Positions 25,408 to 34,819 are shown, counted from the first letter of the stretch. The stretch is DNA of 64,000 nt from Sedimentitalea todarodis (GCF_032595355.1 NZ_JASMWN010000012.1:62001-126000), one strand, 5' to 3'. The notes: generated by a model not told the origin, from the sequence alone. Program-made: numbers and translations.

Positions 25408-25760
25408 ATAGAGGCCTCGCGGCACTGCACTGACCTGCTGCGTATTGCGGATCGGAATTTGCGGTGGGATCCTGTGAGCAAGAACTTGCCGCATCCCTCA
25501 GAGCTGCATCACGAGATTGTAAGCCAGCCCATTCCTGGTTTTTCTATTCTTCCAAGGGCCCGCCTGCCTGTGCGCAGAAGACAACACCCTGGATTTGCGA
25601 CATGAATTCCCACCATCCATTCTTGCGACAAGATCACCGATCTGCCGAGTGCTGCTCTTCCCAACAACGTCTGACGCCGGCGCCGCCGTTGACAAAACAC
25701 CCAAGAAATGCTGCAATTTTGCCCCGAAGGGCGGGGCTCCAATAGCTCTTGGATCGTATT
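25408..25760. other. Intergenic region upstream of the DUF1996 gene
   Basis: No convincing gene on either strand; short open frames lack ribosome sites or family resemblance. It contains the promoter at 25689-25717 and a small G+C-rich hairpin (gccccg with cggggc, 25719-25737) in the presumed leader. Confidence 0.5.
25689..25717 (+). promoter_or_regulatory. Sigma-70-type promoter of the DUF1996 gene
   Basis: Perfect TTGACA at 25689-25694, a 17-bp spacer, then TGCAAT at 25712-25717, about 45 bases before the start codon. Confidence 0.55.
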
Positions 25761-27920
25761 ATGTTCATGAGTACCAACGAAGGTTTCTGGCGCACCAAGA
25801 CGTCTGTTTTTGGCGCATTGGCAGTTGTTTTCTTTCTGTCCTCACTTGAAGCCCCAGTGACTGATGGCCTGAACCTTGTATCTGCAGCAGAGGCAGCGTC
25901 AGTTCCGTCTGACTACAACTACGTGGTGACACGGGGAACGGCCAAAAGCTCTATGCCCGCGCCTCAGGGGGGCAAAGGCAATCTGGATCACCACGGATTT
26001 CGCTTTTTTTGTGTGCCAACCCACTATTCATATGATGACCCTGTGGTGTATCCCGGCCAAGAAGGGGCGGCGCACCTACACATGTTTTTCGGCAACACTG
26101 ATGTAGATGCTCATAGTACCGCGGAAAGCATCATCAATTCAGGGCGCACGTCTTGCGACGGCGGAATCACCAACAGGTCTGCCTATTGGATTCCGGCACT
26201 CTTCAACGAGGCAGGCGACGTCGTACTTCCAACAATCATCAACAACTATTACAAGAGCTGGGTGTTGGACCGAAGCAAGATCCGACCCATTCCCGCAGGG
26301 CTTCAGATACTCGCCAATGATAAGGTTCTGGGCTCTTCTGGCGTTGCTGTCAGCGCGATCGAACAGGAGATTTGGTCGGCAACCTTTCGAGTATTCCCCC
26401 ATGACGGACTATCCATCGAAATACGGTTTCCTGACTGTGTCGCGGTTGACGCCAATGGAAAGCCGGTCCTGACCAGCCCTGGCGGAACCAGCCACGTCGC
26501 CTATTCGTCCGGCAATTGTCCTGCCTCACATCCGTACACAATTCCACAGCTTACACAGAATTTGAACTGGAGCGGCGTACCGTTCGAATCTGACTGGCGA
26601 TTCGCGTCCGATTTGATGAACAATGCGCCCAAAGGAACCACAATTCACGCGGACTACATGGCCGGCTGGACACCGGAAGCCGCTTTGATCATGTCCAACT
26701 GCGTTCGCGACGGCGTCCGTGAATGTGGTCCCGGTTTGCACAGTCACTGGGAGGATCAGTTTTTTGCTCCAAATGGCGATCGGGTCTATGACTATTTCAA
26801 GATAGCCGACGGCGTTGACCCGACGCCCGCGGCGTTGGAAGGCTGGCCTTCCATGCTAATGAAAAACAGCAAACCGGTTCCAACTCGCGTCAGCACTTTG
26901 GCTCCCGCCGCGTCACGAGCGGAGGTCATGCTGTACGGCAATTGGCCGAGTTTTGATTCCTCGAACGGATATGCCGAGAAGTTGTTGGAGCACCGAAAAG
27001 CGTTTGAAGAACTGCGTGACCAGCTGAATGCGAGCCGCCTCCCTGGTCAGCCCCCTGTCTATATTATTCCGAGTTATGAATTCATCTCTCGTGTGATACA
27101 GGACCTGGCCGCCGGCAACGCCGTTGGAATCAGCAGCGTGAACGAGCTTTTCTCCGATAATCTGCACCTGAGCGCCATTGGCAACTATGGCATTGCCAGC
27201 CTCGCCTACGCGACGGTGTTTGGACGTGACCCGGACGAACAGCCAATTCGCTTCAACCCGGATTCACAACAGGTGACAAATGCCCAAGCGGCTTATCTTA
27301 GGGATGTTGCCTGGGACGTGGCGAAAGACTATGGCCCCGCCGGTCTTGGCGTCCGTACGCCTACAGCGCCTGGCACACCCCATGTCTTCAGCGGCAACAG
27401 TCAAACCCATGGCTGGCTTGAGTTTCTGTACAAACCCGCATTTGATTCTGGCGGTCAATCTGTTGCGCAGTCCATACAATTTGGATCAACGGCCGCGCAG
27501 CGATGGGCCGAAGCAGAGCAGTTGGGTGTACAGCTTCCGGATGCTATCGGTGACTACGCGTTGGTGATCGTGGGCTTGGGCCCATACTTCAGCATTCAGA
27601 GAGAGACCCTCAATGCCGAAGCCAATGCTCTGAGAAAATTCATGAAAGCGGCCTGGGCGCAAGGGCTGGGCGCCCCGGATGGTGTTGCGCCTTCCCCAAG
27701 TATTGCAACGTTCCGCAGTGGCGAAACCATTATCACAACGGCAAATCTAAACCTGCGTGCTTCGCCCGGCGGTGAAGTATTAAGAGTTCTGCCGGCTGGT
27801 ACAATCGCAAGAGTACCTGCTTGGTCCACGTCTTATGCGCAAAACGGACGCACCTGGGTTGGTCTAACCATTGATGGAAGTTCAGGATATGTGGTTTCAG
27901 ACTATTTGGAACATCACTAA
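25761..27920 (+). CDS. Secreted DUF1996 / SGNH-like / SH3 multidomain protein
   Basis: Protein of 719 residues. An N-terminal hydrophobic segment (about 15-30) ending SAAEAA suggests a signal peptide. Residues about 73-345 are a DUF1996 domain (HHGFRFFCVPTH, EGAAHLHMFFGNTD, TSCDGG, NRSAYWIPAL), a family best known from fungal secreted proteins. Residues about 386-490 resemble the C-terminal half of an SGNH hydrolase (DNLHLSAIGNYGIASLAYAT), and residues about 540-630 resemble its N-terminal half (FSGNSQTHGWLEFL, YALVIVGLGPYF). An SH3b domain closes the protein (about 656-716). GGA lies seven bases before ATG 25761; ATG 25767 is also possible. Base use is less G+C-rich than in the neighbouring housekeeping genes, so it may be acquired. 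Confidence 0.75.
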   Translation: MFMSTNEGFWRTKTSVFGALAVVFFLSSLEAPVTDGLNLVSAAEAASVPSDYNYVVTRGTAKSSMPAPQGGKGNLDHHGFRFFCVPTHYSYDDPVVYPGQEGAAHLHMFFGNTDVDAHSTAESIINSGRTSCDGGITNRSAYWIPALFNEAGDVVLPTIINNYYKSWVLDRSKIRPIPAGLQILANDKVLGSSGVAVSAIEQEIWSATFRVFPHDGLSIEIRFPDCVAVDANGKPVLTSPGGTSHVAYSSGNCPASHPYTIPQLTQNLNWSGVPFESDWRFASDLMNNAPKGTTIHADYMAGWTPEAALIMSNCVRDGVRECGPGLHSHWEDQFFAPNGDRVYDYFKIADGVDPTPAALEGWPSMLMKNSKPVPTRVSTLAPAASRAEVMLYGNWPSFDSSNGYAEKLLEHRKAFEELRDQLNASRLPGQPPVYIIPSYEFISRVIQDLAAGNAVGISSVNELFSDNLHLSAIGNYGIASLAYATVFGRDPDEQPIRFNPDSQQVTNAQAAYLRDVAWDVAKDYGPAGLGVRTPTAPGTPHVFSGNSQTHGWLEFLYKPAFDSGGQSVAQSIQFGSTAAQRWAEAEQLGVQLPDAIGDYALVIVGLGPYFSIQRETLNAEANALRKFMKAAWAQGLGAPDGVAPSPSIATFRSGETIITTANLNLRASPGGEVLRVLPAGTIARVPAWSTSYAQNGRTWVGLTIDGSSGYVVSDYLEHH

Positions 27921-28172
27921 GTTCCAGACCCATTGATTTCGTCCTGCGAATGGGCATCAGCATCCGGAAATGCGGGCAACGGCAAGTACGGCCGTGATGC
28001 AAACGAGAGTGTCAAGATTGCAAGCCGTGAAGGCAGAGGTCCAACTGCCAGCGGCGCTTGGAATTATCGCGACGTCAGTAGGTATTTGTTGACGATGTAT
28101 CTGGACGTTGGCGCTTGAACGTTGGTATCGGGCAGACCACTTCTGGTATTCCTCTCTATGTAGTTTCGTTCC

Positions 28173-29204
28173 ATGTTGCAGCAGCCCCTGCGCCCGCCAA
28201 ATCACACCCACCGCGTTTCAAAGCCAGCAACAACAACCATCGCGGTTGTCATCGTGAACTTTGGTGCTGCGGAACTGACCATGGCTGCGATCGAAAGCGT
28301 TCTGACGCGCGTACACGGCGGACGCCAGGTGGAACTTCACGTCGTCGATAATGCGTCCCCAGGAGACGATGCGGCTGTACTCGCCGCGCGCCACGCCCAG
28401 AGAGGCTGGGGGGATCGCGTCAAACTATGGTTAGAAGACACGAACCTCGGATTTGGGCGCGGCAACAATGTGGTGCTGGATTATCTTGGCGGCCGAGCCG
28501 ATCCACCTGACTATGTGTTCTTCCTCAATCCCGATGCCGAGCTGGAAAATGAGGCGCTGGCAATATTGTCGGATCGGCTAGATGCCACGCCCACAGCTGC
28601 AGTCGCCGGTGCAGCCGTTACACTACCCACTGGGCAGCCGGTTACGGCTGCATTTCGCTTTCCATCCGCACGCAGCGAGTTTGCTCAGGCAGCCAATTTC
28701 GGACCTGTCACCCGCCTTTTTCGCGGCGATTTGGTGCCGCTTCCGCCCAACCATCCCGAAGGGCAGGTTGATTGGGTGGTGGGGGCCGCGATGCTGGTCC
28801 GCTTTCAGGTACTTCGTGACATGTGCGGCTTCGATCCCGACTTCTTTCTCTACTATGAAGAGGTCGAGCTGATGTGGCGTATTCGACAGCACGGCCATGA
28901 TGTTCTCTATGTACCCGCTGCGCTTGTGCGTCATGCCGAGGGAATGTGCACCAACATCAAGTCCGATCAGCCCGTCCGAGAAAGACGCCCCGCATACTGG
29001 TACGACTCCTGGCGCCTTTACTACCTCAAGACGAGCGGCAGGGGTGGCGCGATTCGAGCCGGGCTTTGCTGGATGGCAGGCGCAGCCTTGAACGTGCCTC
29101 TGGCAGCCCTTCGGGGTCAGCACCAGCAGATGCCAAAGCTCTTCTTCCGAGACTTTTCCCGTCTGGTCATGAAACCGCTTTTTCTGGGGCCGGGAACCCG
29201 ATGA
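28173..29204 (+). CDS. Family 2 glycosyltransferase
   Basis: Protein of 343 residues with a GT-A fold: IAVVIVNFGAAELTMAAIES at the start, HVVDNASPGDDA, DTNLGFGRGNNVVLDYL, the metal-binding FLNPDAELE, and DWVVGAAMLVRFQVL before FDPDFFLYYEEVELMWRIR. This is the rhamnosyltransferase-like GT2 pattern of cell-surface glycan synthesis. No clear ribosome site precedes the ATG at 28173; the first 20 residues are poorly conserved. Its stop overlaps the start of the acetyltransferase gene by four bases, so the two form one unit. The 252 bases upstream show no gene. Confidence 0.9.
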   Translation: MLQQPLRPPNHTHRVSKPATTTIAVVIVNFGAAELTMAAIESVLTRVHGGRQVELHVVDNASPGDDAAVLAARHAQRGWGDRVKLWLEDTNLGFGRGNNVVLDYLGGRADPPDYVFFLNPDAELENEALAILSDRLDATPTAAVAGAAVTLPTGQPVTAAFRFPSARSEFAQAANFGPVTRLFRGDLVPLPPNHPEGQVDWVVGAAMLVRFQVLRDMCGFDPDFFLYYEEVELMWRIRQHGHDVLYVPAALVRHAEGMCTNIKSDQPVRERRPAYWYDSWRLYYLKTSGRGGAIRAGLCWMAGAALNVPLAALRGQHQQMPKLFFRDFSRLVMKPLFLGPGTR

Positions 29205-29866
29205 CGTGTTTACCCCGCCGCGTGATCAGGCATGCCAGTGTGGTCGGCACCCTGGGGGCGCACAACGGCAATCCGGACACCATCGGTCTTGGCGCGCTGA
29301 TTGCGGAAGATTTCCGAACCCATGGTCGGGACTGGTTCTCGGAAGGGTTCTGGGTGCTTTTCTGGCACCGGTTCGGCAATTGGCGCATGGGTCTGCCCAA
29401 ACTTCTTCGCGCACCGATGACGCTGATCTACGCTATCATGTTTCGGTGGGTTTCGCGGTCGACCGGGATCCTCCTTCCCTATTCGGTTCAGGTTGGCCGC
29501 CGCGTCTGTCTGGAGCATTTCGGTGGTATGATCCTGGTGGCACAGAGCATCGGAAGCGACGCAACGATCCGCCAGAACACGACATTTGGGATCGCGCGCA
29601 AGGACGCGCTGCACGACCGGCCCATCATCGGCGATCGCGTTGAGATTGGAGCGGGCGCCGTGATCGTAGGCCCGGTTTGCATCGGAAACGGCGCAATCAT
29701 TGGTGCCAATGCTGTGGTAACCCGCGATGTGGCACCGGGCATGGTCGTCGGCGGCATACCTGCCCGAGTTATTGGCCGGGTCCGAAAGTTGATGCGTGAC
29801 GAACACCCATCGGACGAGACTGTAGCAGGACCCCTTCCGCAACAATCGACGATCCTCTCGATATAG
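29201..29866 (+). CDS. Serine O-acetyltransferase-like hexapeptide acyltransferase
   Basis: Protein of 221 residues with a CysE-like layout: a helical N-terminal part (DTIGLGALIAEDFRTHGRDW, HRFGNWRMGLPKLLR) and a left-handed beta-helix of hexapeptide repeats (IGDRVEIGAGAVIVGPVCIG, GNGAIIGANAVVTRDVAPGM), ending VVGGIPARVIGRV. True CysE would make O-acetylserine, but translational coupling (ATGA overlap) to a glycosyltransferase suggests it acetylates a glycan or an activated sugar. That is inference from context. Confidence 0.82.
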   Translation: MTCLPRRVIRHASVVGTLGAHNGNPDTIGLGALIAEDFRTHGRDWFSEGFWVLFWHRFGNWRMGLPKLLRAPMTLIYAIMFRWVSRSTGILLPYSVQVGRRVCLEHFGGMILVAQSIGSDATIRQNTTFGIARKDALHDRPIIGDRVEIGAGAVIVGPVCIGNGAIIGANAVVTRDVAPGMVVGGIPARVIGRVRKLMRDEHPSDETVAGPLPQQSTILSI

Positions 29867-30208
29867 GAAGTGGAAAGGACGGGGTGTCATGTGGGAAAGG
29901 GACGCCAAACTCGTCTGAAATACCGCTCCTGCGCATTCCGCATACCCTCACGCCTTTGCCCTGCCTTCACTGCTCTGGCAGCCTGCCGCCAATCGCAACC
30001 AACTCTTGTCCGGTCGCTGTGCCAGCTACGGTGGTCTTTCGATTTGAAGGCCACGGTGTCGGCATCAGCGCCAATCTGGCGGCTGTATGTGATCGCGATC
30101 CGGTCGGCGGCTCGGTTCCGCCAACGGATGGCATGGCGTATCCGACGTCGGGTCTTGCACAGCCGATATGTCGATGCTTGACCCATCGGCCGCGGCACCT
30201 GTTGGAAT
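29867..30208. other. Gene-free stretch between acetyltransferase and HutC-type genes
   Basis: The 342 bases between the convergent genes show short open frames on both strands with no family resemblance, ribosome site or clear terminator hairpin. Confidence 0.45.
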
Positions 30209-30898
30209 TCAGTATCTGGTCGTCATCCGATGGCCCGGGCAAAAGAACAACCGTACAAAGGTGATGGGTTTTTTCTCCCACCAGGTCGAGCGTTCGATGG
30301 TGAAAAGGGGCTGGCCGCTCAGGCATCCCAGGTGACCGGCGAGTTGTTCGTCCGCGACCGAGGCCGAAAAGCTGATCTCAGCATTTGAAAAGGGAATTGT
30401 TGATACCAGCCATTCGTTCGGTCCGGTCATGGCAAAATCCGCATCCTTTGCCATTGGCAGGATATCCAGATTTATCCAGCGATCCTCGAACTGATAGGGG
30501 GCACCGTCGGCGTAATGCATGCAGATCAGATGGATTGCCTTGCTCTGCGGTCCCATGGCCAGCCGAGCCCGCAGCCAATCGGGTGCGATGCCGATCTCCC
30601 TGCTGACGAGGGAATAGCGATACTCCGAATTCTGGCTTTCAATTTCGTCCCTGACCACAGGAATATCAAAGCGGGCCTGCCGGATCGGGGCATTTCGCAC
30701 CCGCGTTCCGGCCTTGCGCCGCCGCTCCACGATACCCTCGTCGGCCAGTTCGCGCACCGCCCGGTTGACCGTCGCCCGCGCACAGCCATAGGTTTCGGCG
30801 AGATCAACCTCGTTGGGTATCAGCGTGCCCGGCCCCCATACGCCAAGCGTGATTTTTGCCAGGATGTCAGACTTAACATCTCGGAACGTCGTCCTCAT
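30209..30898 (-). CDS. GntR-family regulator, HutC/UTRA type
   Basis: Regulator of 229 residues. The winged helix (about 5-70) shows PNEVDLAETYGCARATVNRA followed by RELADEGIVERRRKAGTRV. A UTRA ligand domain follows (GAPYQFEDRWINLDI, PLFTIERSTWWEKKPITFVR). The ending resembles histidine-utilisation repressors, but no hut gene is adjacent. ATG 30898 is chosen because the family N-terminus begins there; the in-frame opening from 30973 includes the operator-like palindrome upstream. It may regulate itself and possibly the tct cluster. Confidence 0.88.
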   Translation of the reverse strand: MRTTFRDVKSDILAKITLGVWGPGTLIPNEVDLAETYGCARATVNRAVRELADEGIVERRRKAGTRVRNAPIRQARFDIPVVRDEIESQNSEYRYSLVSREIGIAPDWLRARLAMGPQSKAIHLICMHYADGAPYQFEDRWINLDILPMAKDADFAMTGPNEWLVSTIPFSNAEISFSASVADEQLAGHLGCLSGQPLFTIERSTWWEKKPITFVRLFFCPGHRMTTRY

Positions 30899-30942
30899 GA
30901 CGGCCACTGCCCTTGTTATTTGCATAAGCATATTATCGGTAG

Positions 30943-30958
30943 GTCTATATGTATAGAC
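30943..30958. promoter_or_regulatory. Palindromic operator candidate of the HutC-type gene
   Basis: Perfect inverted repeat gtctata-tg-tatagac, 45-60 bp upstream of the regulator ATG. It contains GTATAGAC, which fits the HutC-subfamily half-site consensus GTMTAKAC. Its position suits autoregulation. Confidence 0.5.
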
Positions 30959-31055
30959 AGGGGCAGGGCACACTCACAAGGCACGCGCATCTTGCGTTCG
31001 GCCCCGTTGGTTGGGTCAATTGCCCCTGTAGGACGCGCCCGTGACGGCTTCCATG

Positions 31056-31670
31056 CTATCCGGAATGCAGAACCGCATCGGACCCGCGATCAAAGTCCGC
31101 CAGCCCCAGGTCCGGTAACTCTCTCAGGCTTTGCAGATCGAACATCGCCAGAAATCCCTCGGTGGTTACAAAGGTGTGTGGCGCACCGGGACGCGGTGAT
31201 CGTGGCCCGGTGGTGATCAGGTCTCTCAGTCGCATTCGCGTCAGCAGATCGCGGCTGATCTCCTTGCCAAAGATCTCGGCAAGTCCCGCCCGATCAATTG
31301 GCTGGTGATAGGCGACGGCGCAAAGGACGGCCATCTCCATCTCGCTGAACTCCGGCGCCCCGTTGCCGAGATCGGCCGCCGCCTTGATCGCATCGGCGAA
31401 TTGCCTTCGCGTGCGAAACATCCAGCCACCTGCCGCCTGAACCAGCTCATAGGGTCGGTTGCCAAGCTCCGCGCGGATGTCCTCGATCACAAGCTCTACC
31501 GACGCCCCCTGCCCTATGACCCGCGCAAGGCTGTCGCGATCTACTGGAGATGCACTGGCAAAAAGCACCGCCTCGACGCGCCCCATCCACTCGCGCCAGC
31601 GCAACTCTGCCGGCAGGTCTTCGAGTTCGCGATCAAACGCCTCACTCTGCGGCTTTGATTTCCCGGTCAT
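31056..31670 (-). CDS. scpB: ScpB-like winged-helix protein
   Basis: Protein of 204 residues resembling the kleisin-partner ScpB of SMC-ScpAB condensin: RVEAVLFASASPVDRDSLAR, ELVQAAGGWMFRTRRQFAD, and EMAVLCAVAYHQPIDRAGLA followed by the second winged helix. It starts at ATG 31670, which overlaps the stop of the DUF1403 gene by four bases. No scpA lies beside it, unlike the housekeeping scpAB operon, so this is probably a second ScpB tied to DUF1403. Its DNA or protein partner is unknown. Confidence 0.83.
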   Translation of the reverse strand: MTGKSKPQSEAFDRELEDLPAELRWREWMGRVEAVLFASASPVDRDSLARVIGQGASVELVIEDIRAELGNRPYELVQAAGGWMFRTRRQFADAIKAAADLGNGAPEFSEMEMAVLCAVAYHQPIDRAGLAEIFGKEISRDLLTRMRLRDLITTGPRSPRPGAPHTFVTTEGFLAMFDLQSLRELPDLGLADFDRGSDAVLHSG

Positions 31671-32629
31671 GGGCCAATTCCGTAGAGCCGGAATGTTGAA
31701 CGCCCTGTCAACTCCCGCGCGACGCCAAGATCGACCAGACGGCTGCAAAGCCGTCGTGCTGCACGGTCTGTCATCGCGATATTGGTCCCGTGAATTGTGG
31801 GAGAGAGCATGGACGACGGCGCGATTGCATCCTGGGCGAGGAACAGATCAATTGCCGCATCCGAAGCCTTGGAGCGTAGCTTTGGCGCTATTTGGGTAAG
31901 CGCCGCGGCCCGCAGCGCCAATTCGCGGGCCAGGGTGATCGTCTCGTGAACCGACTCAAGAAGACGGGCCTGAACCGCGACATTCGCCGCAGACTCGTCA
32001 GCGACCAAAGCCCGCAACCCGGCCTTGGTCTGCCTTTGTGCTGTAGTCGGCAATACGGCCTTCCAACTCAGCGCCCGCGCCAACACCACATCCGACAGCA
32101 GACAAGCCAACCGTTCTGCGCGGTCATCGGCAGAAAGAACCGCGCGCAGGATCCGGGCGCAGCCGCTGAGTGGGCCGTATGCCCCTGCATGATGAACGGC
32201 CTCATCCAGCCACGTGTCGATGTCGGCGCCATCCGTTACGCCTCCGATCTCGCAAAGCCTCGTCCGCCAGTTCGTTGAACCCAAACGAAGCCTCGCCGCA
32301 TCGCGCCAGAACGCCAGCAGATCGCCGTCGGGTCCTCGCGCCTCTCCGGGCGGTGTCAGATGGAAGGCATCGCGGATATCACATTCGCGCGCCAACCGAC
32401 CTTCCAGTTTCGACGTCGCCGTCGCAGCCCGCAGGGCCAGGGTGTTGGCCAAGAGTTTCAGCGGCACACCGGCCGCCGGATCGCGGAGAGCTGCATCCAG
32501 TACCGACAGGCTTGCACCTGAGCGAAAGGCAACCGTCTCCGGGGCCCTGGGCGGGGCTGATTGTGCCCAGACCGGCAAGCTTGGAAAGGTCGAACGGTCT
32601 TCGATCCGGGTCTTGGTTTGGTGCTTCAT
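31667..32629 (-). CDS. DUF1403 family protein
   Basis: Protein of 320 residues, largely alpha-helical and rich in Ala, Leu and Arg. VPLKLLANTLALRAATATSK near residue 57, REAALRLGS-type spacing around 110-120, and the C-terminal TDRAARRLCSRLVDLGVARELTGRS are what I associate with DUF1403, a family of plasmids and accessory regions of alphaproteobacteria that often accompanies an ScpB gene. The C-terminal block resembles a Fic-adjacent winged helix. No function is known. Translation is coupled to scpB. Confidence 0.75.
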   Translation of the reverse strand: MKHQTKTRIEDRSTFPSLPVWAQSAPPRAPETVAFRSGASLSVLDAALRDPAAGVPLKLLANTLALRAATATSKLEGRLARECDIRDAFHLTPPGEARGPDGDLLAFWRDAARLRLGSTNWRTRLCEIGGVTDGADIDTWLDEAVHHAGAYGPLSGCARILRAVLSADDRAERLACLLSDVVLARALSWKAVLPTTAQRQTKAGLRALVADESAANVAVQARLLESVHETITLARELALRAAALTQIAPKLRSKASDAAIDLFLAQDAIAPSSMLSPTIHGTNIAMTDRAARRLCSRLVDLGVARELTGRSTFRLYGIGP

Positions 32630-32735
32630 GGTGCAGAGTGTAAACTGCGTCGTCGGCTATGACCATAATCGACCGGCGGCTCTTTGCAGGCCCGAACAGC
32701 TGGAATTTCAGATACTGGCAGTCTGACAATCGACC

Positions 32736-34244
32736 TCAGGATGCGCTGTCCTGGTCCGTTTTCCCGACCCGCCAACGGACTATCATTGCGACAAGCGGCG
32801 CGAGCCAGAGTAGAATTGTCACGATGCCTAGCGTTGCCGCGATCGGTCGCGAGAAAAAGCCAAGCGGATCTCCGTCAGCCTTGATCATGGACGCCATGAA
32901 ATTGTCCTCGACCATGTTGCCAAGGACAATGCCGAGGATCGCCGGAGCAACGGGAAATCCGTTTTCCTCCATCAGGTAGGCGAGGATCCCAAGCACCAGC
33001 ATGACCGTGATACCAAAAACCGTGTTGTTGATCGCAAACGCGCCGACCATGCAGAAGATCAGGATGATCGGCATCAGGACCTGACGGGGTATTCGCAGGA
33101 TGTATCGCGAGAGCTTGATCGCGCCAAAGCCCAGCGGGAGCAACGCAAGGTTTGCGATGAAGAACGCGAGAAAGACGGAATAGATCAGTTCGGGCCGCTC
33201 AATGAAAACCATCGGCCCCGGGTTCATTCCCTTCATGTAGAGCACACCGATGACAATCGCCGTGATCGAATCTCCGGGTATCCCAAAGACGATCGCAGGC
33301 ACCCAGGCCCCTGCCAGGCTTGCATTGTTGGCCGCGCCCGCATCGACCAGACCCTCGGGGTGTCCCGTTCCGAATTTTTCGCTTTCCCTGGAGCGTTTCT
33401 TGGAGATGGCATAGGATATCCATGCCGCGATATCCGCCCCGGCGCCCGGAAGGATACCGACAACCGCACCGATGGAAGACCCGCGCAGGATGTTGTACCT
33501 GTACTTGTTCAGGATCGGACCAAGCCCCCGGAAAACGCCGCCGCCTGAACTCTGCGGAACCTTGGTCACGGTGCGGTTCGAGGCCACGTATCGCAGCACC
33601 TCGGAAATGGCGAACATGCCGATCATTGCCGGGATAAAGCTGACGCCACCCATCAATTCGATACTGCCAAACGTATAGCGGGGGTGTCCTGCGGTGCCGT
33701 CGATTCCGATCGTCGCGATGAACAGCCCGATGAACAGCGACACGAACCCCTTCAAGGTCGAGCCGGTCGAGATGATCACGGCGCAGGACAGACCGAGGCA
33801 GGCAAGCCAGAAATACTCATAGGACGAGAACTGGATTGCGAATTCGGCGAGCATGGGAGAACTCAGGGACAGCACAATGCTGCCGGCAAGGCCGCCGATC
33901 ACCGAAGTCACCAGCGCAATGCCAAGGGCGCGTTCTCCCAGCCCCTTCTTGGTCATCGCATAGGATTCATCACAATAGGCCGCCGACGCCGGGGTGCCCG
34001 GTATGCGCAGCAATGCACCGGGTATGTCGCCCGCGAAAATTGCGGTTGCCACCGTGGTGACGATGGCGGCGATTGCAGGAACGGGGTCCATGAAGAACGT
34101 GAACGGGATCAAGAGCGCCGTTGCCATTGTGGCCGTCAGGCCGGGTATCGCGCCGACAAACAGGCCAAATACAGCCGCCAGCAGCATCACGCCAAGCGTC
34201 AGGGGATCGGCAATCAGTTCGACGGATTTCAATAGAGTATCCAT
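32736..34244 (-). CDS. tctA: Tripartite tricarboxylate transporter, large permease TctA
   Basis: Inner-membrane permease of 502 residues with about eleven or twelve helices. GLFVGAIPGLTATMATALLI at the start, GDIPGALLRIPGTPASAAYC, and a repeat of the signature in GAVVGILPGAGADIAAWISY with GIPGDSITAIVIG are the TctA hallmarks. It works with TctB and a periplasmic TctC receptor to import carboxylates using the ion gradient. It starts six bases after the tctB stop. Confidence 0.95.
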   Translation of the reverse strand: MDTLLKSVELIADPLTLGVMLLAAVFGLFVGAIPGLTATMATALLIPFTFFMDPVPAIAAIVTTVATAIFAGDIPGALLRIPGTPASAAYCDESYAMTKKGLGERALGIALVTSVIGGLAGSIVLSLSSPMLAEFAIQFSSYEYFWLACLGLSCAVIISTGSTLKGFVSLFIGLFIATIGIDGTAGHPRYTFGSIELMGGVSFIPAMIGMFAISEVLRYVASNRTVTKVPQSSGGGVFRGLGPILNKYRYNILRGSSIGAVVGILPGAGADIAAWISYAISKKRSRESEKFGTGHPEGLVDAGAANNASLAGAWVPAIVFGIPGDSITAIVIGVLYMKGMNPGPMVFIERPELIYSVFLAFFIANLALLPLGFGAIKLSRYILRIPRQVLMPIILIFCMVGAFAINNTVFGITVMLVLGILAYLMEENGFPVAPAILGIVLGNMVEDNFMASMIKADGDPLGFFSRPIAATLGIVTILLWLAPLVAMIVRWRVGKTDQDSAS

Positions 34245-34250
34245 TTCAGA

Positions 34251-34724
34251 TCACCACGCGACGGGCAACAGGATGCCCCAGGGAAGTGGCACCAGAAGCA
34301 CCTTGGCGAATACCGTGTGAATGATGAACGTGGTTGCAATGGCGACGATGAGGCTCGTGCGCCAGGACGAACCGAAACGGATCAGAAGTATGGTCAGGAT
34401 GAGCAGGGACGACGGTATGAAGCCCAAACTGTCAGACAGCAGAATGTAGAAAACGATGCAGCCGAGCACCATCACGACATTCAGGACGTTGTCCCTGTCC
34501 TGTGCCCAGTCGCCGATCTGGATCAATGGCACGGTTGCCCGTTGGGCAATGCCCTGAAAGATCAGGATGGTGCCGCAGACAATCAGCCCGATACCGATGA
34601 GGGTCGGGAACAGATCGGGACCATAGTTTTGGCCATGCAGACGGGGGAAGGTTGCCGCATAGGCGATTTCAGCCAGCGCGAACAGGATCAACAGGGTTCC
34701 GGGTATGGCATTGTTGAAACGCAT
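34251..34724 (-). CDS. tctB: Tripartite tricarboxylate transporter, small subunit TctB
   Basis: Small membrane protein of 157 residues with four hydrophobic helices; LHGQNYGPDLFPTLIGIGLI is a typical TctB motif (P-x-FP). It couples TctC to TctA. GGGA seven bases upstream supports ATG 34724 over the in-frame ATG at 34739. It lies between tctC and tctA on the same strand. Confidence 0.88.
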   Translation of the reverse strand: MRFNNAIPGTLLILFALAEIAYAATFPRLHGQNYGPDLFPTLIGIGLIVCGTILIFQGIAQRATVPLIQIGDWAQDRDNVLNVVMVLGCIVFYILLSDSLGFIPSSLLILTILLIRFGSSWRTSLIVAIATTFIIHTVFAKVLLVPLPWGILLPVAW

Positions 34725-34819
34725 GTCAGGTCCCATCATGTTGATGCATCAGACACAGGAAAAGGGGCCGCACCCAAACTGCTGCGGACCCCGTCAGATG
34801 CGGTTTCGGGAACGCCCAG

